A DNA stretch of 64,000 nt, from the NCBI RefSeq assembly GCF_900110345.1, contig NZ_FODJ01000008.1, positions 109,892 through 173,891 on the forward strand, written 5' to 3'. The stretch is from Amphibacillus marinus. Lineage in GTDB: Bacteria; Bacillota; Bacilli; Bacillales; Amphibacillaceae. Under the pieces are notes generated by a model. The model did not search any database. It saw nothing but the letters and a program-made list of their open reading frames with translations, and had not been told where the DNA came from. Every line of letters starts with the position of its first letter. The first letter of the stretch is position 1. Positions 26,857 through 36,291 of this stretch are shown one piece after another. The position numbers were made by a program, and so were the translations under genes.

Positions 26857-26952
26857 AGAAGTGCAAAGGAAAAAAAGCACATTGAAATATTTCAAGAAAC
26901 CTTGTAAAGTAAGGTGAGATTAGTAAAGCTTGTCAGCAAGGAGGTAGGCAAC

Positions 26953-28728
26953 ATGAAGTGGATGTTAACTAAAATACTTGATTTAAAAATCAGTTACAAG
27001 CTTATGAGTGTCTACCTCCTTGTAACTGCAATCCCATTAATTTTTGTTGGTGTATACTTAAACAGTGGGATAAGAAATGTCGTGCTAAATAATGCTATAT
27101 TTGAAACGGAGTCAAACCTTGACAAGATTGAGATTAGATTAGAGTCAGCTTTAAATCGAATAACTGATATTTCTGATCTGATTTATTTAAATAGAGATTT
27201 AGAGGCGCTGCTGACGAGTGAGTACAATAGCACCTTAGATGTGTACAATGCTTATTCAAGATACCGAATTTTTGATGATTATTTAAGATATTATGATGAA
27301 ATTGAAAATATCCAGTTTTTTATGGATCGTGATATGATTACAGATTCTCACTTTATTCATGCAAATGCTAACACGGTTGCACAGGAATGGTTTCAAGAAG
27401 CTGTAGAAAAAAGAGGTCGAATTTCTTGGTTGGTTATGGAAGAGCATTGGACAAAGAATCGTTATTTAGCACTAACTCGATCGGTATATGATCAACAAAA
27501 CCAGTTCTTAGGTGTATTAAGTATTTATTTTTCTAGTGATAAGTTAAGAGAAATAATTGATCCGGAAATCCATGACGCCTTTATTATTTTAGATGAGAAC
27601 GAAATTGTATATAGCAATAATATTCGTGCTCTTGATATTGATCCACAATTTGTTGACGCGTTATTTAGTGCATCAAGCCAAGGGGAGACTCTGTTTGACG
27701 ATGAGTATCTTGGTGAAGATGTTAAGGTTAATTTACGCCGGTTACAACCGAGTAAATCACTTATGAATGAATTGCAGATCGCAACTGTTATTCCAGTTGA
27801 AAGTCTGATGGAGCAGCCAAGTGAATTATTTAACCGGGGGTACTGGATTATGTTTACGGCGTTGGCTATTTCCATTCTTGCTTTTCAGATTTTCATTAAA
27901 ACCTTCCATCATCGCATTAATACTTTGAAGCTAGCGATGGGAAAAGTTGCGCGGGGAGAATTTAATATTAAACCGACGATTGCAGGGAAGGATGAAATTG
28001 GTGAAGCATATCAAGAGCTTCATAAAACATCCCAAAGTATTCAAACATTAATTGATGAGGTTTATGTCCACAAAATTAAAGAGGAGCGGTGGCGACGGAA
28101 GCAAAAGGAGTCTGAATTTAAAATGCTATCTAGTCAAATTAACCCGCATTTCCTATATAATACACTTGAAATGATTAGAATGAAGGCAATCGTAAATCAG
28201 GATAAAGAGGTAGCTTTATTAATAAAAAAACTCAGTAAAATGATGCGTTCTGCCTTGGAAAGAACGGATCGTCCAATCCCATTAATAGAAGAGATTAATT
28301 TAATCGAGACCTATCTTGAGATTCAATCAATGCGCTTTGGTGATAAACTTACCTATCAAATAGATGTTGGAGAGGCCATTACTGATTTTTATATCTTTCC
28401 GTTACTGATTCAACCGATAGTAGAGAATGCAATTATTCATGGACTAGAACCCCAAGTGGGTGAGGGGCATCTAGCTATTCAAGTTAAAGCCTTTAAAAAT
28501 TATTTTGAAATTATGGTGCGGGATAATGGTATAGGAATGGATGATCAGCGTTTAGCACAAGTGCAAAAGAAGCTTGTCGAAGGTGACAATTTAGATGGCA
28601 AGCGGATTGGTGTGCGAAATGTTCATCACCGCATCCAATTATATTATGGTAAAGAGTATGGCTTGTCTATTTCTAGTAGGCTGGGTCACGGGACGACTGT
28701 CAAAATTACTTTGCCTATTATTAAATAA
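26953..28728 (+). CDS. YesM-type sensor histidine kinase
   Basis: A 591-residue membrane kinase. TM1 is near residues 16-36, followed by an extracellular sensing domain (about 37-285), TM2 near 288-306 and HAMP (about 308-362). The His_kinase domain carries SQINPHFLYNTLEMIRMKA, and the ATPase domain has PLLIQPIVENAIIHGLEP and DNGIGMD. The ATG at 26953 behind AAGGAGG (26938-26944) is chosen over an upstream in-frame start at 26914. It pairs with the AraC-type regulator 25 bp downstream. Such pairs control sugar ABC importers (family knowledge), here probably the one at 33139-38893. Confidence 0.92.
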   Translation: MKWMLTKILDLKISYKLMSVYLLVTAIPLIFVGVYLNSGIRNVVLNNAIFETESNLDKIEIRLESALNRITDISDLIYLNRDLEALLTSEYNSTLDVYNAYSRYRIFDDYLRYYDEIENIQFFMDRDMITDSHFIHANANTVAQEWFQEAVEKRGRISWLVMEEHWTKNRYLALTRSVYDQQNQFLGVLSIYFSSDKLREIIDPEIHDAFIILDENEIVYSNNIRALDIDPQFVDALFSASSQGETLFDDEYLGEDVKVNLRRLQPSKSLMNELQIATVIPVESLMEQPSELFNRGYWIMFTALAISILAFQIFIKTFHHRINTLKLAMGKVARGEFNIKPTIAGKDEIGEAYQELHKTSQSIQTLIDEVYVHKIKEERWRRKQKESEFKMLSSQINPHFLYNTLEMIRMKAIVNQDKEVALLIKKLSKMMRSALERTDRPIPLIEEINLIETYLEIQSMRFGDKLTYQIDVGEAITDFYIFPLLIQPIVENAIIHGLEPQVGEGHLAIQVKAFKNYFEIMVRDNGIGMDDQRLAQVQKKLVEGDNLDGKRIGVRNVHHRIQLYYGKEYGLSISSRLGHGTTVKITLPIIK

Positions 28729-28753
28729 ATTTCAGGATGAGAGAAGGGGTACG

Positions 28754-30262
28754 ATGTATAAAGTTTTGCTAATCGATGATGAGCCGATCATAAGAGAAGG
28801 CATGAGACATGTCATTGAATGGGAGACCTATAATTTTTCTGTCATTGCAGACTGTGCAAATGGCCGGGATGGTCTTCATGCTATTCGAACACATAACCCC
28901 GAATTAGTGTTTGTTGACATTCGAATGCCTGGCATGTCAGGCATAGAGTTAATTCAACAAGCCAAGCAAGAAGGCTATCAAGGTAGATTTGTTGTTTTAT
29001 CAGGGTATTCTAGTTTTAGCTATGCACGAGAGGCAATTAAGCTGGGCATTCATTCTTATTTATTAAAACCTATTGATGAGGATGAATTAATAGAGATATT
29101 AAGAGAAATAAAAGTCCAAATTGAAAAAGAACAGAAGATTTCATCACAATTAACTGCTTACTATGATATGACGGAAGAAGAAGCATGGAAAGCGGTCATT
29201 GAGGGGAGAATTGATGATTGGCAACGATCTCATTACTTACAAGAACAAATTGGACCCTTTCAATTAGCTAGTATATCAGTAGCTGCAAACGTCAAACATT
29301 TAAAAGCCAGAAATAAGCTGTTTGGCCACGAACAGCCGTCAGCAAAAATAGTTTTGAAGGACCAACTTATTTATCTGCTTTATGTTAATACAGCAATACC
29401 TAAGATTCAGGAAGAGCTAAAGATATTGCTACAACACATTAGACTGGAGTTTGATCGCCATGCATACGCCTGTCTGTCAACGCCCTACCAAAAGTTAGCT
29501 GAAACGACAGCGGCAATTAGTCAACTACAGCAAGTGAAAAATAAAGTGTATAGTTTTTCAGCAGAATCCATTTTTCAATATCCTATTGTTTCAACAAAGT
29601 CATATGAATCGCTAAGTGGTTTACAACTAGCTGAGAAAATTGTACAGATTATCGAGTTTAAAGATCAGAAAAGCCTAAAGCAGACTATTTCAGCAACAGT
29701 TAATCATTTTAGAGCATTAGCATTAGATAAAGAAAAAGTACAGGCAGAAATCTTAGAGCTTGCTTTGTCTATTGCCCAGGGATTTCATCAGCAGTATCCA
29801 AATGTAAAGCTCCTACCAAAACATGAATGGGTCGATATTATTTACCAATATGATCATTTACAAACATTAATGGAACGATTGTTTACGGAATGGTGGGCAT
29901 TGTCTGATCAGATAATGGGTTTTGCCGTCTCCTCAGACAATAGTATGGAAAGAATTATTAGTTATATTGACCATTATTATCATCAAGATTTAAGTCTTAA
30001 AATATTAGCTGATTTATTTAATTATAATAGCTCATATTTAGGGAAGAAATTTAAAAAACATACTGGGGAGTACTTTCATATTTATTTAGAAAATGTCCGG
30101 ATTGAAAAGGCAAAAGAATTATTAGTAGATCGACGTTATAAGGTCTATGAAGTTTCAGAGCAAGTCGGGTATAGTAATATGGATTATTTCTATAAAAAAT
30201 TTAAAAAACAAGTAGGTATGAGTCCGAAAGAATACCAAAAGCATATTTTACAGGCAGAATAA
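28754..30262 (+). CDS. YesN-type AraC-family response regulator
   Basis: A 502-residue regulator. The receiver domain (1-120) has LLIDDEP, phospho-acceptor Asp55 in FVDIRMPGMSG and Lys in LLKPIDE; a divergent central region (about 130-390) follows, then two AraC helix-turn-helix motifs (about 400-500): LSLKILADLFNYNSSYLGKKF and VYEVSEQVGYSNMDYFYKKF, ending MSPKEYQK. ATG 28754 is chosen on its GAGAAGGGG site; the frame extends upstream into the kinase gene. Likely activates the downstream sugar-importer promoters, both of which have weak -35 elements. Confidence 0.93.
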   Translation: MYKVLLIDDEPIIREGMRHVIEWETYNFSVIADCANGRDGLHAIRTHNPELVFVDIRMPGMSGIELIQQAKQEGYQGRFVVLSGYSSFSYAREAIKLGIHSYLLKPIDEDELIEILREIKVQIEKEQKISSQLTAYYDMTEEEAWKAVIEGRIDDWQRSHYLQEQIGPFQLASISVAANVKHLKARNKLFGHEQPSAKIVLKDQLIYLLYVNTAIPKIQEELKILLQHIRLEFDRHAYACLSTPYQKLAETTAAISQLQQVKNKVYSFSAESIFQYPIVSTKSYESLSGLQLAEKIVQIIEFKDQKSLKQTISATVNHFRALALDKEKVQAEILELALSIAQGFHQQYPNVKLLPKHEWVDIIYQYDHLQTLMERLFTEWWALSDQIMGFAVSSDNSMERIISYIDHYYHQDLSLKILADLFNYNSSYLGKKFKKHTGEYFHIYLENVRIEKAKELLVDRRYKVYEVSEQVGYSNMDYFYKKFKKQVGMSPKEYQKHILQAE

Positions 30263-30283
30263 TAATAAAGATGAGGGATTGCT

Positions 30284-30958
30284 ATGAGTAAAACATTAAT
30301 TGATCGCCCTATTTATCTAATGGTTAACTATCTATACGCTTTTTTAGCGACAAACTTCTTTTTTTTACTGTTGATTAGTCCATTTATTTTCTTTTTTTAC
30401 TTTGCAGATTTTACTGTCCAGAATATATTACTTTACTATGTCTCGCTACTACTTTTTGGTCCGGCATTTGCGGCTTTATTAAAGACGATGGATAAGCTGG
30501 TTAAAGATAAAATTATTCAACCAGCAAAGGATTTTTGGACGTTTTTCTTACAAAATTTTAAAACTGCTTTTAAATATTGGTTAATTCAATGGACGATTGT
30601 TGTCGTTTTAATTATCGACATTTATTATGCAAATCTGTATCTACCCATTTTGTCACCTATTTTTTTAATCTTTATTGGCGTTTGTTTATTCATTAGCTGC
30701 TATGCCTTTCCAATTTTAACAAAATTTGAGGTTAAGATTAAAAATCTTTTTGTAATTTCCATTTATTCAATCTTTCGTTATATAAAAGTTACTTTATTAA
30801 ATGTTTCAACACTTGTGGCATTTGGGGTTATTTTCTATGCCTTTCCAAGTATTATTGTCTTATTTTTTATGAGTCTTCTTAGTTTCTTTATTATGTACAA
30901 TTTGCAGGATGTATTTAAACTACTAGAAGATCAATTCTCTCAAACTGACTCGAAGTGA
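30284..30958 (+). CDS. YesL-type (DUF624) membrane protein
   Basis: A 224-residue integral membrane protein with about five or six hydrophobic segments and short polar loops, starting 21 bp after the regulator gene. The order of TMs and the loop FGPAFAALLKTMDKLVKDK (near residues 61-79) match the YesL/DUF624 family, which regularly accompanies YesMN-type systems and sugar importers but has no proven role. It may modulate the kinase or the importer (inference). Confidence 0.82.
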   Translation: MSKTLIDRPIYLMVNYLYAFLATNFFFLLLISPFIFFFYFADFTVQNILLYYVSLLLFGPAFAALLKTMDKLVKDKIIQPAKDFWTFFLQNFKTAFKYWLIQWTIVVVLIIDIYYANLYLPILSPIFLIFIGVCLFISCYAFPILTKFEVKIKNLFVISIYSIFRYIKVTLLNVSTLVAFGVIFYAFPSIIVLFFMSLLSFFIMYNLQDVFKLLEDQFSQTDSK

Positions 30959-30967
30959 GGTGGAATA

Positions 30968-32296
30968 ATGAAAAAAGTTAGTAAGAATATTGCCATCCTT
31001 ACACTAATAATAGCGGTGTTAATTGGCTTATATTATGTTATCGGTCGAGATAATCAAAGTGAAACAACGCAATCTATTCAACTAATTAATGATCCAGATG
31101 CTATTGTTGGCTTGACTATTCATAGTGAACAGGGGTTCTCTGTGGTGAAAACAGATCAAATATGGCAAGTTGAGGAGCGCAGTGAAGCCACGCATCAGGA
31201 GAGAACTACAGAGGCGATAGAACGTTTAAGTGGCTGGGAGGGAGAAGCAGTTGAGCTACAACGACGTGATGTAGGCTTAGACTTTCCTAGTTTATCCTTG
31301 ACGGTGTCCTATCAAAATGGCGAAGAAAATCGTTTAATGATTGGACAGCTTAATAACACTGGAACGGGCTATTATATTGAGGATCGGAGCAATCAAGGCA
31401 TTTATTTAGTAGATCGGGCGCTTGTTGAGGCATTTCCTTTTCATGTGCAGACTTATTTAGATACGCAGCTATTTAGCTGGCAAACAGATCGCTTACAGGA
31501 AATAAACATCTTTAATGGTATTGAGGAAATTAGTCTTCACAGGAATAGTCCTTATCCAGAGGAAGAGACGAGAGCAAATATAACAGGTTGGTTTATTAAT
31601 AAGCCGTACACGCATTTTCACCATACGACTTACTCTATTATGGAGGTTGTTTTACAAGCGACTCAAATAATAGCAATGGACGAGTTAGTTGAAGAAAATG
31701 CAACTGATCTTAGTAAGTATGGGTTGGATGATAGTAATTTTACAATTTCTTTTATCACAGATGATAGTGAAGAACTGCTACTGATCGGATCACCAGCTAC
31801 ACAAAATAGCTATTATGCTATGTTTGCAGGAAGCAATCGGGTGTTTACTATTACAAATGATCAACTTGAGCCTTTTAGTTACCAATCGGCACAATATCAC
31901 GATGGTTATCTGAAGATTATCCCGTTAGATGTAATGGATTCGCTGGAGATAAGCAGTGGTGATTATGAGCTAGTCATTTCAATTGAAAATGAAGGTGAGT
32001 CAGCATTGTTTACCGCTAATAATCAGGAACTCTCTGACTCAGAAGTGAGAGAAGCTTATAAATCACTAGCAGGCTTGCGAGTAGATGGCGTCGCTGAAGA
32101 TATAGCATATCAGGACCCAGACTTAACCGTCACTTATCAAGTTGGGACGGAAAATAACACTAAACAAATAACACTGGATTTTATCAGCTATGACGATGAG
32201 CATTATGCTGTTTTTATGGATGCACAAAGTGATTTTATAGTTGAAAAACAAGCTGTTAATCAGATGTTAATAGAATTCGAAACACTTATTCCATAG
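30968..32296 (+). CDS. DUF4340-type membrane-anchored protein
   Basis: A 442-residue protein with one N-terminal membrane anchor (residues about 8-26, no lipobox) and a large, acidic, beta-rich outer part. It shows repeats with the DUF4340 look: VGLTIHSEQGFSVVKTDQIWQVE, then GYYIEDRSNQGIYLVDRAL, and a second copy around SYYAMFAGSNRVFTITNDQL. Such proteins usually sit beside ABC-2-type export genes (family knowledge); none is here. It starts 9 bp after the DUF624 gene and closes the YesMN transcript. Function unknown; a surface sensor or scaffold for the system is one possibility. Confidence 0.7.
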   Translation: MKKVSKNIAILTLIIAVLIGLYYVIGRDNQSETTQSIQLINDPDAIVGLTIHSEQGFSVVKTDQIWQVEERSEATHQERTTEAIERLSGWEGEAVELQRRDVGLDFPSLSLTVSYQNGEENRLMIGQLNNTGTGYYIEDRSNQGIYLVDRALVEAFPFHVQTYLDTQLFSWQTDRLQEINIFNGIEEISLHRNSPYPEEETRANITGWFINKPYTHFHHTTYSIMEVVLQATQIIAMDELVEENATDLSKYGLDDSNFTISFITDDSEELLLIGSPATQNSYYAMFAGSNRVFTITNDQLEPFSYQSAQYHDGYLKIIPLDVMDSLEISSGDYELVISIENEGESALFTANNQELSDSEVREAYKSLAGLRVDGVAEDIAYQDPDLTVTYQVGTENNTKQITLDFISYDDEHYAVFMDAQSDFIVEKQAVNQMLIEFETLIP

Positions 32297-32302
32297 AACA
32301 AT

Positions 32303-32340
32303 AAAAAACTAAACGTGGCTTGGCTGCGTTTAGTTTTTTT
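32303..32340 (+). terminator. Rho-independent terminator after DUF4340 gene
   Basis: Stem AAAAACTAAACG / CGTTTAGTTTTT with an 11-base loop, ending in seven T residues. Confidence 0.88.
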
Positions 32341-32392
32341 ATTATTGGAACAAAAGGTTAACTTTATAAAAGAAAAACACACTCACACTGAA

Positions 32393-32520
32393 ATTAGTCA
32401 TGAATCCTTGAACGTGTTTGGGAGAGTTGGTATGCACTACCTATGTTGATATTCTTATCCGTTTGAACGCTATGGCGTTTTGAAAGGAATAGATTTGCTT
32501 TCCACGGGTCTGGATTCAGC
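32393..32520. repeat. Degraded dispersed repeat copy in an 840-base gene-free gap
   Basis: Within the gap 32297-33138, ACGTGTTTGGGAGAGTTGG (from 32412) and CGCTATGGCGTTTTGAAAGG with TTTGCTTTCCACGGG (to about 32509) match the repeat at 44240-44325. The rest of the gap holds a promoter/cre at 32833-32855, a palindrome TTAAGCGCTTAA (32888-32899) and a cre at 33071; I see no gene in it. Confidence 0.55.
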
Positions 32521-32832
32521 TTACTTTATTTCCGTTTACTTACATATCGGATAATATTCTAGTCTTTTTCTTAATGTTCGTGTTTGAAACGCAGATAAGT
32601 ACTTATGAAATTCACTTATTTAGAAGCCCCGTTCGCTTTCAGTGAAAAATCTTGATAAGCCCGTTATTAATTTTGCGATTAAAGCGTAATAACTATTCTC
32701 AAAAAATTCTCTTTAAATCAAACCCAAAATAACAAGGTAAGAACTGAGTAACTGGATTATCTAAAAAGGAGCGCCAGTTTTTGTTAAAGTCTAGTTTGTC
32801 ATGTAATTTATATCTAATAATTACTGTATATT

Positions 32833-32855
32833 CTGAAAGCGCTTACTTATATAAT
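32833..32855 (+). promoter_or_regulatory. Promoter with overlapping cre-like site, upstream of first binding-protein gene
   Basis: CTGAAAGCGCTTACTT (32833-32848) next to TATAAT (32850-32855). The -35 region is poor (TATATT), which suggests activation, perhaps by the YesN-type regulator. Nearly the same arrangement is found at 35164-35186. The transcript would have a leader of about 280 bases. Confidence 0.6.
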
Positions 32856-33070
32856 GAATTTATCAAGATGAGCAATTAACTACAGCATTAAGCGCTTAAG
32901 CAAGGGCAAATAACTTCATCAGCTAATTCCTACCTAAACAAATGCCCAAGTAAAACGCTAATTATTAACCTCACTATTTAAATAAGCAAACTACCTATTA
33001 AAAAGGCATACGAAGGCTTAATTAGTGTGTGAATGCTAATTCAATTAATTAAGTAGTTACTATGGCTATC

Positions 33071-33086
33071 TTGTAAACGCTTACTT
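33071..33086 (+). promoter_or_regulatory. CcpA cre site upstream of first binding-protein gene
   Basis: TTGTAAACGCTTACTT agrees with the cre consensus at 15 of 16 positions and lies 52 bases before the start codon. Confidence 0.72.
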
Positions 33087-33138
33087 TAGGTATTAATGTA
33101 AATTAATATAAATTTTTAGAAAATGGAGGGGTATTAAG

Positions 33139-34836
33139 ATGAAAAAGAGACTTTTATTTCTATTAACACTGCTTTTAACCGGATTAGTGTTCATTGCAGC
33201 ATGTGGTAATGATTCAGGGACCACTAGTGAAACAGATCCAGAGCAAACTGATGAAGGTGAAGGGACTAGTGAAGTTCCGGCTGAACCTGTTACCTTATCA
33301 TTTTATAATGAAGATGGAGAAGAGAAATCATTTGATGATCCAGTAGCACAAGCAATTACTGAAAAAACAGGTGTTATTCTTGATATTCAGTACCCAGTAG
33401 GTGGCAGTGATGAGACAGTTCCACTTATGATTGCCAGTGGTGACTATCCTGATTTGATCTTTGCTAAAGGTGATATTGGGATGTTAATTGAAGCAGGTGG
33501 CGTTATTAAATTAGATGATTTAATTGAAGAACGTGGTGAAAACCTTAAAGCAATGTACGGTGATCAACTTGACCGATTAAGAAATTCAGTCAGTGATCCA
33601 TCAATTTACGCAACAGGCGCATATGGTGTATTTGATCATAAGCTTGAGACTTCAGGTACTTTTCAAATTCAGTTAGAGGTATTAAGAGAATTAGGCTATC
33701 CTGAAATTAACACATTGGAAGAATTTGAAGATGCAATTGAAACTTACTATGAGATGTATCCGGAGATTAATGGACAGCCGACAATTCCCCTTTCATTACA
33801 AGGTAGTGACTGGCGCTGGTTAATTACTGTAGGTGACCGTGCAACTGTTGCAGCTGGTCATGCAGGAGATGGTCAATGGCATATTGATCCAGAGACTGGA
33901 GAAACAACTTATAAATTTGTCTTACCTGAATACCGTGATTATTTTAAATGGTTGAATGGTGTGAATGCGAAGGGATTGCTTGATCCTGAATCGTTTACAC
34001 ATACACAAGAAACATATATCTCTAAACTATCATCAGGAAGAGTGTTAAGTATCGCTGATGAGGATTGGAATATTAATGATGCACGATTTGCTTTAATTGA
34101 GGATGGTATGGAGGAGCGCACGTTCGCACCATTACCAGTTACAATGGGTGAAGATTATGTTCATCAGGGATTAAAGGATTACGGCTTCCCAGGTGGTTGG
34201 GGTATTGCGATCTCTTCAACTACTGAGCATCAAGATTTAGCGTTTGATTTCTTAGAGTGGATGGCTTCTGAAGAATCACAAATTCTTCGTAACTGGGGAA
34301 TTGAAGGCGAGCACTACGAAATCGTAGACGGCGAGCGTGTCATGTTTGACGAAATTAGAGTACGACGAAATACTGATGGAAACTTCTCAAAAGAAACAGG
34401 CGTAGGTTATTATGTCTATCCATTCCCACAATGGGGATCAGGGGCAGTTGATTCAAACGGCCAAGGCATTTCGCCAAATAGTAGAGATGAAATTATTAAC
34501 AATCATTTAGATATTGAGAATGAAGTGCTTGCTGAATACGGTATGGAATTATGGGTGGATTGGTTCCCACAAACAGAGGATCTTTCTCGCTCTCAGCATG
34601 GTCAGGCATTTAACTTTACCATCCCATCTGGCTCTGACATTCAAATTATTCAGCAACGTGTTGATGATATTACTGAACAAAGAATTACACAGGCCATTCT
34701 TGCTAACCCAGCTGAATTTGACGGTTTATGGGATGCAATGATTGCTGAGGTTGAAGCGGCAGGCGTAGAGCAATTAAACGGCGATATGACTGAGCTAACA
34801 CAAAATATTATTAAATTGTGGAGTGGCGAATATTAA
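33139..34836 (+). CDS. Extracellular sugar-binding lipoprotein, LplA/YtcQ type (copy 1)
   Basis: A 565-residue binding protein for an oligosaccharide ABC importer. The lipoprotein signal ends in FIAACG (Cys22), followed by an acidic linker (about 25-50). The mature protein begins VTLSFYNEDGEEKSFDDPVA and contains long stretches nearly identical to the protein at 37229 (for example LMIASGDYPDLIFAKGDIGM). The start has GGAGGGG upstream. It has its own terminator and lies upstream of the permease genes. Its acidic character and length fit the LplA family that works with LplB/LplC-type permeases. Substrate probably xyloglucan-derived oligosaccharides (context). Confidence 0.92.
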   Translation: MKKRLLFLLTLLLTGLVFIAACGNDSGTTSETDPEQTDEGEGTSEVPAEPVTLSFYNEDGEEKSFDDPVAQAITEKTGVILDIQYPVGGSDETVPLMIASGDYPDLIFAKGDIGMLIEAGGVIKLDDLIEERGENLKAMYGDQLDRLRNSVSDPSIYATGAYGVFDHKLETSGTFQIQLEVLRELGYPEINTLEEFEDAIETYYEMYPEINGQPTIPLSLQGSDWRWLITVGDRATVAAGHAGDGQWHIDPETGETTYKFVLPEYRDYFKWLNGVNAKGLLDPESFTHTQETYISKLSSGRVLSIADEDWNINDARFALIEDGMEERTFAPLPVTMGEDYVHQGLKDYGFPGGWGIAISSTTEHQDLAFDFLEWMASEESQILRNWGIEGEHYEIVDGERVMFDEIRVRRNTDGNFSKETGVGYYVYPFPQWGSGAVDSNGQGISPNSRDEIINNHLDIENEVLAEYGMELWVDWFPQTEDLSRSQHGQAFNFTIPSGSDIQIIQQRVDDITEQRITQAILANPAEFDGLWDAMIAEVEAAGVEQLNGDMTELTQNIIKLWSGEY

Positions 34837-34868
34837 GAGATAACTTTAAAATTATATTGCTGTAAATG

Positions 34869-34907
34869 TAATGGGTACTCATCAATTGATAAGTACCCAT
34901 TATTTTT
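34869..34907 (+). terminator. Rho-independent terminator after binding-protein copy 1
   Basis: Stem TAATGGGTACT / AGTACCCATTA (34869-34879 with 34892-34902), followed by TTTTT. Confidence 0.85.
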
Positions 34908-34984
34908 GAAAAAATTCACCTTAGCAACCTAGTTGCACAATTATACATTCAGTCATAAAAAAGGTGCAGTTCTAATATCAACGG

Positions 34985-35125
34985 ATTAATAACGATACCT
35001 TTATTGAGACATTAAAGTAGCTACTAATCATGTTAATAGCTAGACTTCCTCCTTTTTCCACCATTCAGCTAGTTTAGCTGAATCTTACTATGTTGATGCG
35101 AACGTTGAGTAATATTAATATCTCG
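34985..35125. repeat. Dispersed repeat fragment in a 407-base gap
   Basis: In the gap 34837-35243, the block CATTCAGCTAGTTTAGCTGA and following TCTTACTATGTTGATG (about 35063-35098) matches 6774-6812 with scattered changes. Otherwise the gap holds the terminator at 34869 and the promoter at 35164. Confidence 0.5.
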
Positions 35126-35163
35126 TTTTGAATGGATTTTATGTCGGTTTTAGTATGTTTTCG

Positions 35164-35186
35164 TTGAAAGCGGTTACTTGTATAAT
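35164..35186 (+). promoter_or_regulatory. Promoter with overlapping cre site for permease operon
   Basis: TTGAAAGCGGTTACTT (35164-35179, 15 of 16 to cre) next to TATAAT (35181-35186). The -35 is weak. The arrangement copies that at 32833-32855, with one changed base in TGAAAGCGNTTACTT. Confidence 0.68.
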
Positions 35187-35243
35187 ATAATTAAAGGGAT
35201 GACAATATAAGAACAAATCCTGTTAAACAAGGGAGAGAGAACA

Positions 35244-36245
35244 ATGAGCAAAAGTATAGCCCCAGTTACTCCACAAGCTGAATTGCCCTTAGGAAAATCG
35301 GGCAAGAAGGGACAGCGACCACAACGCGCTCCAGGAGAAAAGAATATTTGGCAACGCTTGAATAACCAAAAAGCATTAATATTAATGTCTTTACCATTTG
35401 TAATCTGGTTAATTATTTTTCGCTATATACCAGTGTTCGGCTGGACAATGGCATTTCAGGATTATAAACCACAGCAAACTTTTTTTGAACAAGAATGGGT
35501 AGGGTTAAAGCACTTCCAAGACCTATTTAACGAACCCCAATTCTTTCGGGCGTTAGAAAATACAATTGGAATGGGTGTACTTGGCTTAGTCTTTGGGACA
35601 TTAGCAGCTATTACCTTTGCCTTACTTCTTAATGAAATGCGCTTTACTAAATTTAAAAAATTAACCCAAACAATTTCTTATTTACCTCACTTTGTATCTT
35701 GGGTTATTGTTGCTAATATTGTCACAACAATGTTATCGGTTACAGGACCAGTCAACGGATTGTTAACAAGTATTGGTATTATTGATGGTCCAATTAATTT
35801 CATGGCACGACCTGGTATGTTCTGGGGTTTAATTACGACCGCGGAAGTCTGGAAGTCAACTGGATGGGGAGCCATTATTTACTTTGCAGCAATGGCTGGT
35901 GTTGATCCACAGCTTTATGAAGCAGCTAAAGTGGACGGTGCATCAAGATTTCGTCAAATGTGGCATATTACCCTACCGAGTATCCGCCCAGTTATCATTG
36001 TCTTACTAATTTTAAATATTGGGAATTTAATTAATATTGGCTTTGAAAAGCAGATGCTATTAGGTAATAATATTGTGGCTGATCGAGCACTTGTTATTGA
36101 CTTATATGCATTAAATTACGGTATCGGGATGTTCCGTTATTCGTTTGGTACAGCAATTGGTATCTTTAAATCAGTAATCAGTGTCATCTTAATCGTAATT
36201 GCAAACACTTTTGCTAAAAAAATAGGTGAAGGTCGTGTATTCTAG
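35244..36245 (+). CDS. Sugar ABC transporter permease, LplB type
   Basis: A 333-residue permease with a polar cytoplasmic N-terminus (about 40 residues) and six TMs. Family marks are the first TM entry LIIFRYIPVFGWTMAFQDYKP, the segment SYLPHFVSWVIVANIV and the EAA loop YEAAKVDGASRFRQMWHITLP near residues 231-251. It is the first gene of permease-permease-binding protein, 46 bp before its partner. No ATPase gene is present. It probably imports the oligosaccharides cut by GH42, GH31, GH95 and GH3. Confidence 0.94.
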   Translation: MSKSIAPVTPQAELPLGKSGKKGQRPQRAPGEKNIWQRLNNQKALILMSLPFVIWLIIFRYIPVFGWTMAFQDYKPQQTFFEQEWVGLKHFQDLFNEPQFFRALENTIGMGVLGLVFGTLAAITFALLLNEMRFTKFKKLTQTISYLPHFVSWVIVANIVTTMLSVTGPVNGLLTSIGIIDGPINFMARPGMFWGLITTAEVWKSTGWGAIIYFAAMAGVDPQLYEAAKVDGASRFRQMWHITLPSIRPVIIVLLILNIGNLINIGFEKQMLLGNNIVADRALVIDLYALNYGIGMFRYSFGTAIGIFKSVISVILIVIANTFAKKIGEGRVF

Positions 36246-36291
36246 TATTTATTATGCTGACCGATCTTATAGAAGGAATGAGGGGTGCTAA

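Noticed and set aside
27525..27875. 116-codon open frame antisense to the YesM-type kinase gene
   Set aside because: Shadow of a well supported gene; no start signals.
32341..33138. Small gene or RNA gene in the 800-base gap
   Set aside because: Only short frames without ribosome sites; contents are explained by a repeat fragment, a promoter and cre sites.
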